The notes beneath the pieces are model-generated. The model saw only the letters and a program-made list of their open reading frames with translations. It ran no database searches and had not been told where the DNA came from. DNA of 64,000 nt from Pseudomonadota bacterium (GTDB lineage Bacteria > Pseudomonadota > Alphaproteobacteria > Sphingomonadales > Sphingomonadaceae). The number at the start of each line of letters is the position of its first letter. Within the stretch, counting starts at the first letter, position 1. Shown here piece after piece: positions 15,833-24,808 of the stretch. Where the stretch lies: positions 310,001-374,000 of the forward strand of contig JAEZZI010000006.1 in the NCBI GenBank assembly GCA_023418595.1. The letters run 5' to 3'. The translations under genes were made by a program, and so were the position numbers.

Positions 15833-17065
15833 TCAACTCCCGTGCGTTTCGATCCACTTCTCCAGCACCGGCGCGATTTTGGTGCGCCATTTCGATCCGT
15901 TGAAGATGCCGTAATGTCCGACCCCGGGCGCCATGTGATACTGCTTGGCCTTGTCGGGCAGCCCGGTCGCCAGCGTCAGCGCCGCCCTGGTCTGGCCCAA
16001 CCCCGAAATATCGTCGCGCTCCCCCTCGACCGCCAGCAGCGCGGTATCCTTGATCGCGCCCGGATCGACCGGGCGACCGCGATGCGTCATCTCGCCCTTG
16101 GGCAGCGCATGGGTCTGGAACACCAGATCGACGGTTTGCAGGTAGAAGGCGGCGTCCATGTCGCACACGGCGCGATATTCGTCGTAGAAATCCTTGGTCG
16201 CGTCCGCGCTTTCGCCATCGCCATCGACCAGATGGCGGAACATTTCCCAATGCGAGATCATGTGGCTGCCAAGATTCATCGTCATGAACCCGGCGAGTTG
16301 CAGGAACCCCGGATAGACGCGGCGTCCGGCGCCCGGATAGGTCATCGGCACGGTGGCGATGACATTCTGTTCGAACCAGGCGTGCGGACGATCGGTGGCT
16401 AGCGTGTTGACTGCGGTCGGCGCTTTGCGCGTGTCGATCGGACCGCCCATCATCGTGAGCGTCTTGGGCCGGTTGGGATGCTTGTCCGCCCCCATCAGCG
16501 CGACCGCCGCGTAACAGGGCACCGATGGCTGGCAGACGGCAAGCATGTGCGCGCGCGGATCGCCCTCCGCACCGATATGCGCCAGAAACTCGATCACATA
16601 ATCGATATAGTCGTCGAGGTCGAACTTCCCTTCTGAAAGCGGCACCAGCTTCGCGTCGCGCCAGTCGGTGATGTAGACGTCACAGGTCGGCAGCATCCGT
16701 TCGACCGTGCCGCGCAGCAGCGTCGCGAAATGGCCCGACATGGGCGCGACGATCAGCAGCTTCGGACCGCCCTCGACGCCTTCGCGAACGAAATGTTTCA
16801 GCTGGCCGAACGGTCTTTGCAGCACGATTTCCTCACGCACCGCCACCGTCTTGCCATCGACTTTGGTCTGATCCAGCCCGAATGCGGGCTTGCCACGCGG
16901 CGCGGAGGCGTGCGCGAACACCTCCAGCGCGCTTGCCAGGACCGGGCCGCCGCCGAAATAGGCGAAGGGATTGGCGGGATTGTTCAGCAGGCCTGCACTG
17001 AAATTCGCGAACGCGCTGGCACTAGCCAGCATACCGCGCTGCATTTCATAAGCATCGTACAGCAT
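15833..17065 (-). CDS. phaZ: Intracellular polyhydroxybutyrate depolymerase
   Basis: A 410-residue cytoplasmic enzyme of the intracellular PhaZ family, which degrades stored PHA granules. The N-terminus MLYDAYEMQRGM and the segment GGPKLLIVAPMSGHFATLLR are typical. Cys178 in AVCQPSVP stands in the nucleophile position of a lipase-box-like motif, as in other native-granule depolymerases, and the C-terminal histidine is in APGVGHYGIFNG. GGCGGAGAT precedes the ATG. It lies more than 40 kb from the phaR cluster but serves the same storage cycle. The upstream region holds a palindromic repeat rather than another gene. Confidence 0.9.
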   Translation of the reverse strand: MLYDAYEMQRGMLASASAFANFSAGLLNNPANPFAYFGGGPVLASALEVFAHASAPRGKPAFGLDQTKVDGKTVAVREEIVLQRPFGQLKHFVREGVEGGPKLLIVAPMSGHFATLLRGTVERMLPTCDVYITDWRDAKLVPLSEGKFDLDDYIDYVIEFLAHIGAEGDPRAHMLAVCQPSVPCYAAVALMGADKHPNRPKTLTMMGGPIDTRKAPTAVNTLATDRPHAWFEQNVIATVPMTYPGAGRRVYPGFLQLAGFMTMNLGSHMISHWEMFRHLVDGDGESADATKDFYDEYRAVCDMDAAFYLQTVDLVFQTHALPKGEMTHRGRPVDPGAIKDTALLAVEGERDDISGLGQTRAALTLATGLPDKAKQYHMAPGVGHYGIFNGSKWRTKIAPVLEKWIETHGS

Positions 17066-17222
17066 TCAGATCTCCGCCGACGAATGGAGCCCCGGCGTCG
17101 GCGACCGGACACGGGGTTATAGCGCAGCGCTGTTGCGGTGCAACGATACTGTAAATTCGAAAACGACAGGGTGAGGTGGCGGTTCCGACCTTGGAAACGG
17201 GTGTGACCGCAGACCCGCCACC

Positions 17223-17302
17223 CCCGTTCGTTTCGAGCGAAGTCGAGAAACGTGATCTAAAGCGCGACCCAAGCGTTTCTCGACTTCGCTCGAAACGAGC
17301 GG
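17223..17302. repeat. Long palindrome, CGTTCGTTTCGAGCGAAGTC family
   Basis: Arms at 17223-17252 and 17274-17302 are near-perfect inverted copies of the element also seen at 6374. It occupies the middle of the region between the divergent phaZ and ABC exporter genes (17066-17365, about 300 bases), where I see no gene. Confidence 0.85.
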
Positions 17303-17365
17303 ATAGCGGGGCGATTTTGGCATCCCCCGTGGCATTCCGCGCGCGAACGCGCTAGGCGCGCGGGC

Positions 17366-19162
17366 ATGGCCGAACCCACGCCGCAACCGCGCCCGCCCGA
17401 ACCCGCGCCCGAAACGCGCAAGCTGTCCAACCTGACGATCGTGTGGGGCTATACCTCGCGCTATCCGGGCCATCTGGCGCTGGCGATCCTGGCGCTGCTC
17501 TGTGCGGCGACGGCGACGCTTTACATCCCCTATACCTTCAAACAGGTGATCGATAACGGCTTCGCGCAGGGCGCGGACCTCAGCGCGATCGGGCCGTATT
17601 TCTGGCGATTGCTGATGGTGGTCGGCGTGCTCGCCATCGCCACCGCTGCGCGCTTCTATTTCGTGTCGTGGCTGGGCGAGCGCACCGTCGCCGACATGCG
17701 CGTCGCGGTTCAGCGCAACCTGTTGCGACTGGCCCCCCAATGGTTCGAGGAGAACCGCCCCTCCGAAATCGCATCGCGCCTTACCGCCGATACCGCGGTC
17801 GTCGAACAGATTGTCGGATCGACCGTATCGGTGGCGCTGCGTAATTTCCTGATCGGCATTGGCGGCGTCGTCTACCTGTTCGTGCTCGCGCCAAAGCTGG
17901 CCGCATTCCTGCTGCTCGGCATCCCGCTGATCGTCACGCCGATGATGATGCTGGGCGCGCGGCTGCGCAAATATTCGCGCGCCAGCCAGGACCGGATCGC
18001 CGATATCGGCAGCATCGCCAACGAAACGCTGGGCGCGATGAAGATCGTCCAGGCCTTTGGGCAGGAGGCCCGCGAAGGCGACCGCTTCCAGGCGGCGGTC
18101 GATCGCGGCTTTTCGACCGCGCGGCTGCGCTTTGCGACGCGCGCGGTGATGACCGCGATGGTGATCGCGCTGCTGTTCGGCGCGGTCACGCTGATCCTGT
18201 GGGATGCGGTCAGCGACGTGGCATCGGGCAACCTGACCGCGGGCGCGCTTGCCGCGTTCGTGTTCACCGCCGGCCTCGTCACCGGCGCGTTCGGCGCACT
18301 GACGGAGGTGTATGGCGACCTGCTGCGCGCATCGGGTGCGGCGGGGCGGCTTGCGGAATTGCTGGCACAGCAACCCGAGATCGCCGCCCCCGCCAACCCC
18401 GTCGCCCTGCCCGACCCGGCGCGCGGGTCGATCCAGTTCGATGGCGTGACGTTCCACTATCCCACCCGGCCCGAAGTGTCGGCGCTCCAGGATTTCTCGC
18501 TGGCGATCGGTGCGGGGGAAACGGTGGCCGTGGTCGGCCCGTCGGGCGCGGGCAAATCGACGCTCTTCCAGCTCGTCCAACGATTCTACGATCCCGAAAT
18601 CGGTAAGGTGCTGGTCGACGGCGTCCCGCTGACCAGCGCCGATCCCGCAGCGGTGCGCGCGCGCATCGCGATGGTGCCGCAGGAAACCGTGATCTTCGCC
18701 GCATCCGCGCGCGACAATCTGCGCTACGGCCGATGGGACGCGAACGACGACGCGCTCTGGGCCGCAGCGGAGGCCGCCAACGCCGCCGATTTCCTGCGCG
18801 CGCTGCCGCAGGGCCTCGACACCTTCCTTGGCGAAGGCGGCGCGCGGCTATCGGGCGGCCAGCGCCAGCGCATCGCGATCGCCCGCGCGTTGCTTCGCGA
18901 TTCGCCGATCCTGCTGCTTGACGAGGCGACCAGCGCGCTCGACGCCGAAAGCGAACGACTGGTGCAGGACGCGCTGGAGGCGCTGATGGAGGGGCGCACC
19001 ACGCTGGTCATCGCCCACCGCCTGGCGACGGTGCGTGCGGCGAAGCGGATCATCGTCATGGACGAAGGCCGCATCGTCGAAAGCGGGACGCACGCCGAAC
19101 TGGCGGCGGCAGGCGGCCTCTATGCCCGGCTCGCGGCGCTGCAGTTCAGCGAAGCGGCATAG
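17366..19162 (+). CDS. ABC exporter, fused membrane and ATPase domains
   Basis: A 598-residue half-transporter. The first 330 residues carry a six-helix exporter-type membrane domain, preceded by a proline-rich cytoplasmic start. The ATPase domain follows, with Walker A GPSGAGKST at about residue 391, signature LSGGQRQRIAIARALL at about 496 and Walker B ILLLDEATSALD at about 515. It would act as a homodimer and resembles MsbA/lipid or drug exporters, but the cargo cannot be read from sequence. The ATG at 17366 lacks a strong ribosome site. A perfect palindrome follows the stop. Confidence 0.9.
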   Translation: MAEPTPQPRPPEPAPETRKLSNLTIVWGYTSRYPGHLALAILALLCAATATLYIPYTFKQVIDNGFAQGADLSAIGPYFWRLLMVVGVLAIATAARFYFVSWLGERTVADMRVAVQRNLLRLAPQWFEENRPSEIASRLTADTAVVEQIVGSTVSVALRNFLIGIGGVVYLFVLAPKLAAFLLLGIPLIVTPMMMLGARLRKYSRASQDRIADIGSIANETLGAMKIVQAFGQEAREGDRFQAAVDRGFSTARLRFATRAVMTAMVIALLFGAVTLILWDAVSDVASGNLTAGALAAFVFTAGLVTGAFGALTEVYGDLLRASGAAGRLAELLAQQPEIAAPANPVALPDPARGSIQFDGVTFHYPTRPEVSALQDFSLAIGAGETVAVVGPSGAGKSTLFQLVQRFYDPEIGKVLVDGVPLTSADPAAVRARIAMVPQETVIFAASARDNLRYGRWDANDDALWAAAEAANAADFLRALPQGLDTFLGEGGARLSGGQRQRIAIARALLRDSPILLLDEATSALDAESERLVQDALEALMEGRTTLVIAHRLATVRAAKRIIVMDEGRIVESGTHAELAAAGGLYARLAALQFSEAA

Positions 19163-19174
19163 CTCCCGCCCCTT

Positions 19175-19248
19175 CGTCATTGCGAGCGCAGCGAAGCAAT
19201 CCAGTACGGCGATCTGGGCTGGATTGCTTCGCTGCGCTCGCAATGACG
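19175..19248. repeat. Perfect 30-base palindrome, GTCATTGCGAGCG family
   Basis: Arms at 19175-19204 and 19219-19248 are exact inverted copies, with a 14-base loop. Each arm differs from the copy at 15721 by a compensated T-to-C change, which keeps the pairing and suggests selection on the hairpin or independent origin from a diverse family. Confidence 0.9.
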
Positions 19249-19299
19249 GTTCTCTCTTGCCACTTCGCGCCGTAAGATGATCGAAACGGGAGAGAATAC

Positions 19300-20472
19300 A
19301 TGGCCACCGATTTCGACATCATCGTCTATGGCGCGACCGGCTTCACGGGCCGTCTGGTGGCGGAGTATCTGAGCGCGAACTACGCCGACGGATCGCTCAA
19401 ATGGGCGATGGGCGGGCGTTCGCTGACCAAACTCAGCCAAGTCCGCGACGAGATCGGCGCGGCCCCCGACACGCCGCTGGTCACCGCCAACGCCGACGAC
19501 CCGGCCTCGCTCGACGCGATGGTCGCGCGGACCGACGTCGTGACCTCCACCGTCGGCCCCTATCAGCTTTACGGATCGGACCTGGTCGCGGCCTGCGCGA
19601 AGGCGGGCACCGCCTATGTCGATCTGTGCGGCGAGCCCGCCTGGATGCGCCACATGATCGACGCGCATCAGGATGCCGCCAAGGCATCGGGCGCGCGGAT
19701 CGTGTTTTCCTGCGGCTTCGATTCGATCCCGTTCGACCTCGGCGTGTGGACCCTGCAACAAGCCGCGATCGCCAGGCATGGACGCCCGGCCCCGCGGGTC
19801 AAGGGCCGCGTGCGCAAGATGCAGGGCGGCTTTTCGGGCGGCACCGCCGCCAGCCTCAAGGCGACGCTCGCCGCCGCCGCGCGCGACCCCGGCCTCGTCA
19901 AGCTGCTGACCAACCCGTTCGCGCTCGCCCCCGGTTTTGCCGGACCGCACCAGCCGACCGGCATGATCCCCGAATATGATCCCGCGGTCGGCGCCTGGGT
20001 CGCGCCGTTCATCATGGCGCCGATCAACACCAAGAATGTCCACCGCACCAATTTCCTGACCCAGCACCGCTACGGCACCGATTTCGTCTATGACGAAATG
20101 ATGATCGCCCCCGGCATCGGCGAGATGGGCAAGGCCGCGGCGGAGGCCATCGCCAAGATCAATCCGCTGGCGGGCGACAAGGGCCCGAAACCCGGCGAAG
20201 GCCCATCGAAGGAAGAGCGCGAGGCGGGCTTTTACGACCTGATCTTCATCGGCGAGATGGCGGATGGTGCGCGCGTCGAATGCGTCGTCACCGGCGACCG
20301 CGATCCGGGGTACGGCTCGACCTCGAAAATGATCGCCGAATCCGCGATCTGCCTGGTTCGCGACGTCGCGGCGGAGGGCAAGGGCGGCATCTGGACCGCA
20401 GGCGCACTGATGGCGGAACCGCTGACAAAGCGGCTGACGGAAAAGGCTGGACTGACCTTCGTCGCAAATTGA
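19300..20472 (+). CDS. Saccharopine dehydrogenase-like reductase
   Basis: A 390-residue protein with an N-terminal Rossmann fold (IIVYGATGFTGRLVAEYL) typical of the saccharopine dehydrogenase/trans-acting enoyl reductase family. Further family stretches are VVTSTVGPYQLYGSDLVAAC, YVDLCGEPAWM and FSCGFDSIPFDLG. The C-terminal part has a hydrophobic patch, as in membrane-associated members. In mycobacteria related proteins reduce lipid intermediates; in proteobacteria the substrate is unknown. GGGAGAG precedes the ATG at 19300. It appears to be a single-gene unit. Confidence 0.85.
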   Translation: MATDFDIIVYGATGFTGRLVAEYLSANYADGSLKWAMGGRSLTKLSQVRDEIGAAPDTPLVTANADDPASLDAMVARTDVVTSTVGPYQLYGSDLVAACAKAGTAYVDLCGEPAWMRHMIDAHQDAAKASGARIVFSCGFDSIPFDLGVWTLQQAAIARHGRPAPRVKGRVRKMQGGFSGGTAASLKATLAAAARDPGLVKLLTNPFALAPGFAGPHQPTGMIPEYDPAVGAWVAPFIMAPINTKNVHRTNFLTQHRYGTDFVYDEMMIAPGIGEMGKAAAEAIAKINPLAGDKGPKPGEGPSKEEREAGFYDLIFIGEMADGARVECVVTGDRDPGYGSTSKMIAESAICLVRDVAAEGKGGIWTAGALMAEPLTKRLTEKAGLTFVAN

Positions 20473-20639
20473 AGCTCGCACGGTGGCCACGCGCATACCG
20501 TCACCCCCTTCCCACTCGCCCCCAGCCCGGCTAACCTCTCATTCACCGGGGCATCGCGACCTCCCGGTCAGGCGTTTCCTGCGCCCAAGCGTTGCCTTTC
20601 CCGAACCGGGTGTTGGCGCCCGGCGCGAAGAGATCTTGC

Positions 20640-21989
20640 ATGGACCGCGCCCTGAATCCCGCCCCGATCGCCACTCCCCTTGTCCGACCCGGCCGCGCCG
20701 AACAATGGGCGGTGTTCGGCCGCATCGGCCTGCTCAGCTTCGGCGGGCCTGCGGGCCAGATTGCGCTGATGCATCGGGAACTGGTCGACAAGCGCCGCTG
20801 GATCGACGAAGCCGCGTTCCTGCGCGCGCTCAATTTCTGTCATTTTCTGCCCGGCCCCGAGGCGCAACAGCTCGCGACCTATATCGGCTGGCGGATCGGC
20901 GGATGGCGAAGCGGCGTCGTTGCCGGAACCTTGTTCGTCGTCCCCGGCGCGCTGGTTATCCTGGCGCTGTCGATTCTCTATGCGCTGGCGGCCAACCTGT
21001 CATGGTTCGCGGCGCTGTTCGTCGGGATCAAGGCGGCGGTGCTGGCGATCGTGGTTCAGGCGCTGATCCGCATCGGCGGACGCGCACTCGACAGCGAGTT
21101 CAAGCGGCTGCTCGCCTTTGCCGCGTTTGTCGCACTGTTCGTGTTCGCCGCGCCGTTTCCGCTGGTGATCGTCGCCGCCGCGCTTGCCGGGTGGTTCGCC
21201 GCAACCGCCCGGCCCGCCTGGCTGGGCAGGGCCGCGCACGCCGCTCCCGATGCGGAAGCGTCCAAAGGCCCGCGCCCGACATTCGCCAGCCTGCGCGCCC
21301 TGCTCGTCTGGGGAGCGATCTGGGCCGCGCCGGTGATCGCGGTACTCGCGCTGTTCGGTCCTGACCATGTATTGATGGACCTCGCCAGATTCTTCTCGAC
21401 ACTCGCGGTCGTCACCTTCGGCGGCGCCTATGCCGTGCTCGCCTATATGGCGCAGGAGGCTGTGCAGACCTATGGCTGGCTGAACGCAGGCGAGATGGCC
21501 GATGGCCTGGGCCTCGCCGAATCTACCCCCGGCCCACTGATCCTCGTCACGCAATTCGTGGGCTTTCTCGGCGCCTATCGCGACCCCGCGCCGTTCGATC
21601 CGATGGTCGCGGGCATCATCGGTGCTGCGCTGACGACCTGGGTCACCTTCGCGCCGTGCTTCCTGTGGATTTTCGCGCTCGCCCCGTGGATCGAGCGGCT
21701 GGAACACGCCCGCCGCCTGCAAGGCGCGCTGGCAGCGGTGACGGCGGCAGTGGTCGGGGTGATCGCCAATTTGACCCTGTGGTTCGCCCTCCACGTCCTG
21801 TTCGCGCAAGTCGGACGGGTCGAGGCGGGGCCGGTGTCGATGTCGTGGCCGGAGTGGACGACCATCGACCCGGTCGCGCTCGGGCTGGCGGTCGCGGCGC
21901 TGGTACTGGCGCTGCGGTTCAAATGGGACGTATTCAGGCTGTTGGGAGCAGGTGCGGCGGCTGGGCTTGTGCTGGCTTTCGTGGGATAG
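20640..21989 (+). CDS. chrA: Chromate transporter, two-domain
   Basis: A 449-residue inner-membrane protein with two CHR domains. The first starts around residue 25 (IGLLSFGGPAGQIALMHREL, then FLPGPEAQQLATYIGWR) and the second around residue 240 (TLAVVTFGGAYAVLAYMAQ, then LAESTPGPLILVTQFVGFL). About ten membrane spans can be counted. ChrA exports chromate by an ion-coupled mechanism; some family members carry other oxyanions. The ATG at 20640 is preceded by GAAGAGA. No chrB regulator or other metal gene is near. The 167 bases upstream show no clear promoter or riboswitch. Confidence 0.92.
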   Translation: MDRALNPAPIATPLVRPGRAEQWAVFGRIGLLSFGGPAGQIALMHRELVDKRRWIDEAAFLRALNFCHFLPGPEAQQLATYIGWRIGGWRSGVVAGTLFVVPGALVILALSILYALAANLSWFAALFVGIKAAVLAIVVQALIRIGGRALDSEFKRLLAFAAFVALFVFAAPFPLVIVAAALAGWFAATARPAWLGRAAHAAPDAEASKGPRPTFASLRALLVWGAIWAAPVIAVLALFGPDHVLMDLARFFSTLAVVTFGGAYAVLAYMAQEAVQTYGWLNAGEMADGLGLAESTPGPLILVTQFVGFLGAYRDPAPFDPMVAGIIGAALTTWVTFAPCFLWIFALAPWIERLEHARRLQGALAAVTAAVVGVIANLTLWFALHVLFAQVGRVEAGPVSMSWPEWTTIDPVALGLAVAALVLALRFKWDVFRLLGAGAAAGLVLAFVG

Positions 21990-22002
21990 AATAATCCTCA
22001 AT

Positions 22003-22083
22003 CCGTTCGTGCTGAGCTTGTCGAAACACTGTCCTTCTTGGCACGAAGAAAGGACAGCATTTCGACAAGCTCAATGCGAACGG
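22003..22083. repeat. Long palindrome, GAGCTTGTCGAAA family
   Basis: Imperfect 37-base inverted arms at 22003-22039 and 22046-22083 leave only a six-base loop. The stems contain GAGCTTGTCGAAA and AAGGACAG. It lies between the convergent chrA and a small membrane protein gene, and could form a strong hairpin in both transcripts. Confidence 0.85.
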
Positions 22084-22106
22084 AGGTAAGAAAAACGACC
22101 TAACCC

Positions 22107-22427
22107 TCACCCCTCGTAAAAAGTCAGCACGAACGCCGCGAGGACGATCGCCGCAACGATCGCGATCGGCCCTTTGCGCCGTTCCTGCCGCCGCTCCTCG
22201 GCATCCAGCCGCGTCATGTCGAGCCAGTAATAGGCGGGCATCGACTGGCGAATGATGTCGGCGCGCCGCAACCGGTCGAACTCCTTGCGCTCGCGCGGGC
22301 CGGGCGGGAGATACTCGATCGCATCGTTCGGCGTGATCGCATGATGCGCCATGAAATGCGCCTGCACCCGGTATTTGGCGGTCGACGCCGCTGCGGTGAT
22401 CGCCTCGGGAATATTGGCGGGTTTCAT
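22107..22427 (-). CDS. Small C-terminally anchored membrane protein
   Basis: A 106-residue protein of unknown function. The N-terminal 80 residues are soluble, with histidines (FMAHHAITPNDAIEYLPPG) and a very charged segment (RLDAEERRQERRKG). One transmembrane helix sits at the C-terminus (PIAIVAAIVLAAFVLTF). Its ATG overlaps the rnr stop by 4 bases, which points to translational coupling with RNase R. Whether it works with RNase R or is just co-expressed is unknown. Confidence 0.7.
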   Translation of the reverse strand: MKPANIPEAITAAASTAKYRVQAHFMAHHAITPNDAIEYLPPGPRERKEFDRLRRADIIRQSMPAYYWLDMTRLDAEERRQERRKGPIAIVAAIVLAAFVLTFYEG

Positions 22428-24754
22428 TTCCGTCGCTTGCCCTGATGTTTGATGTTCGCGGGCCGCCCGCGATGCTTGATGACGCGCTTCGGTCCGCCGC
22501 GCCTTCGATCCTCGCGCGCGCCGCCCGCCGATCCCTTGCCGTCGGGCAATTCGAAGCGCAGCGCCCCCGACACCGGGTTGGCCTCGACCAGCCGCAATTG
22601 CAGATGCTGGCCGCTGACGAAGCGGTCACCGCTCTCGTCCCCGACCAGCGCCTGCGATTTCTCGTCATAGCGGAAATATTCGCTGCCCAGGTCGCGCGCG
22701 GGCACCAGCCCGTCGCCGCCCACGCCGTCCACCGTCGCGAAGAAACCGAAATTGGCGACGCCGGTGATCCGCGCCTCCATCACCTGCCCGACATGCTCGG
22801 ACAGATAGGCCGCGACATAGCGATCGACCGTCTCGCGCTCGGCCTCCATCGCGCGGCGTTCGAGGGTGGAGATGACTTCGCCCACCCGCTCCATGTTCGC
22901 CGCATCGTCCGCCGACAGCCCGCCCTCGCCGAGGCGGTATGCGCTGACCAGCGAACGGTGGACGATCAGGTCGGCATAGCGGCGGATCGGCGAGGTGAAA
23001 TGCGCATAGCTTCCCAGTGCGAGGCCGAAATGCCCGTGATTGGCGGGGCCGTAATAGGCCTGGGTCTGCGTCCTCAACACCTGTTCCATCACCTGCGGGC
23101 GAAAATCGCTCTCGCCGATGCGGGCAAGCACATGATTGAACGTCGCCGGACGCACCACTTGGCCCAACGCGAACGGCACGTCGAACGTCTCCAGATAATC
23201 CTTCAGCGCAACCAGCTTCTCGCGGCTCGGCGGCTCATGGATGCGGTACATGACCGGCGCCTTCTTCGCCTCGAGCGCCTTGGCCGCGCAGACGTTCGCG
23301 GCGATCATGTAATCCTCGATCAGCCGGTGCGCGTCCAATCGCTCGCGCGGCGCGACCGACAGGATGCGGCCCTTCTCGTCCAGCACGATCCGCCGCTCGG
23401 GCAGATCGAGGTCGAGCGGCTCGCGAGCGTCGCGGGCTTTGGAGAGCGCCGCCCAACATTGCCACAGGGGGAGGAGTGCGGAGGTGACCAGTTCGCCATC
23501 CACCGCCGTATCCCCGCGAAGGCGGGGATCCAGAGTCTCAGGCGGTATATCCGATAACTCCGGACCCCCGCCTTCGAGGGGGTACGATTCGGAATTGCGC
23601 GCATCAATCGCCGCCTGCGCATCTTCATAGGCGATATTCGCCGCCACCCGGATCACCGCTCGCGTGAACCGCCAGTCGGACAGCTTGCCGTCCTTCGACA
23701 CGCGGAAATGACACGCCATCGCTGCGCGGTCTTGACCCTGTTTCAGCGAACAGACGTCCGCCGACAGAATTTCAGGCAGCATCGGCACGACGCGATCTGG
23801 GAAATAGACCGAATTGCCCCGCCGCCGCGCTTCCTTGTCGAGCAACGATCCGGGGCGAACATAGAAGGACACATCTGCAATTGCGACGATCGCGCGCCAC
23901 CCGCCGGGGTTCGACGGGTCGTCATCGGGCGCAGCCCACACCGCATCGTCATGATCGCGCGCGTCCGCCGGGTCGATCGCGACAATCGGCAAATGCCGCA
24001 AATCTTCGCGCTCGCCCAACGGCAGCTTCGCGACCCTTCCCGCTTCCTCGATCAGTTCGTCCGTAAACACATTCGGGATCGAATGCTTGTGAATGGCGAT
24101 CAGTGAAAAACTGCGCGCCTCGAACGGATCGCCCAGCCGCTGCGTCACCCGCGCCGTCATCCGCGGCGGGCGCCCCGCCTTTTCTGCCAGCACCAGATCG
24201 CCGACCGATGCGCCGCCGGTGTCGGACACGGGAAAATCCCGCCGTTCCTTCTTCTCGATCCCCTGCAGCCAAAATTTGCCGCCTTCCTCGTGCAGCACGC
24301 CCAGCATCAATTCCTCGCCGCGCGCCAGCTTCTTCATCGGATGCGCGATCCAGCCGTTCCCGGCCTCTTCGGTGCGCGCCAGAATACGGTCGCCGACGCC
24401 CAGCGCCGATTTCTTCGACCGTTCGCGCACCCGCAATCGCGGTTCGGGCACGCCTTCGGCTTCCCAGCGTTCGGGAACCGCCAAGATCGTGCCGCTGTCG
24501 TCGGCGTCGACGATCCGCAGCACGGTCACCTTGGGCAGCCCGCCCATCTTGTGAAACGCGCGACCGGGGGCCGAGTCGATCAGCCCTTCATCGGCCATGT
24601 CCTTCAGCAGGGCTTTCAGCGCGATCTTGTCCTGCGCTGACAGACCGAACGCGCGCGCGATCTCGCGCTTGCCCGCTGGAGTATCGCTGCTTTCGATGAA
24701 GTCGAGGATCTGCTGGCGGGTTGGAAGCCCGGCGGGTTTTGGTCTCTTTGCCAT
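22424..24754 (-). CDS. rnr: Ribonuclease R
   Basis: A 776-residue 3'-5' exoribonuclease of the RNB family. In order: an N-terminal winged helix (about 12-60), cold-shock-like domains (about 65-240), the RNB catalytic domain with the acidic cluster DPADARDHDDAVW near residue 260, a C-terminal S1 domain (GQVMEARITGVANFGFFATV), and a basic glycine-rich tail. It degrades structured RNA in quality control. The stretch around residues 391-416 has no counterpart in the family plan and is encoded by a palindromic repeat (23509-23584) present in frame. The short membrane protein gene overlaps its stop. Confidence 0.93.
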   Translation of the reverse strand: MAKRPKPAGLPTRQQILDFIESSDTPAGKREIARAFGLSAQDKIALKALLKDMADEGLIDSAPGRAFHKMGGLPKVTVLRIVDADDSGTILAVPERWEAEGVPEPRLRVRERSKKSALGVGDRILARTEEAGNGWIAHPMKKLARGEELMLGVLHEEGGKFWLQGIEKKERRDFPVSDTGGASVGDLVLAEKAGRPPRMTARVTQRLGDPFEARSFSLIAIHKHSIPNVFTDELIEEAGRVAKLPLGEREDLRHLPIVAIDPADARDHDDAVWAAPDDDPSNPGGWRAIVAIADVSFYVRPGSLLDKEARRRGNSVYFPDRVVPMLPEILSADVCSLKQGQDRAAMACHFRVSKDGKLSDWRFTRAVIRVAANIAYEDAQAAIDARNSESYPLEGGGPELSDIPPETLDPRLRGDTAVDGELVTSALLPLWQCWAALSKARDAREPLDLDLPERRIVLDEKGRILSVAPRERLDAHRLIEDYMIAANVCAAKALEAKKAPVMYRIHEPPSREKLVALKDYLETFDVPFALGQVVRPATFNHVLARIGESDFRPQVMEQVLRTQTQAYYGPANHGHFGLALGSYAHFTSPIRRYADLIVHRSLVSAYRLGEGGLSADDAANMERVGEVISTLERRAMEAERETVDRYVAAYLSEHVGQVMEARITGVANFGFFATVDGVGGDGLVPARDLGSEYFRYDEKSQALVGDESGDRFVSGQHLQLRLVEANPVSGALRFELPDGKGSAGGAREDRRRGGPKRVIKHRGRPANIKHQGKRRK
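23509..23584. repeat. Palindromic repeat inside rnr
   Basis: Inverted arms at 23509-23531 and 23562-23584 (core CCCCGCGAAGGCGGGG and its partner) pair with three mismatches. They belong to the same family as the intergenic element at 29681-29753. Here the repeat is read through as codons for residues such as ETLDPRLRGDTA and EGGGPELSD without breaking the reading frame. Confidence 0.8.
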
Positions 24755-24808
24755 GTCGGTGGCGAATGTAGGCAGTCGCAGCGCTTTCCACCACCATTGC
24801 TTTGCGCG

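Noticed and set aside
20473..20639. Possible riboswitch or metal-responsive leader before chrA
   Set aside because: No conserved structure or motif could be recognised by eye.
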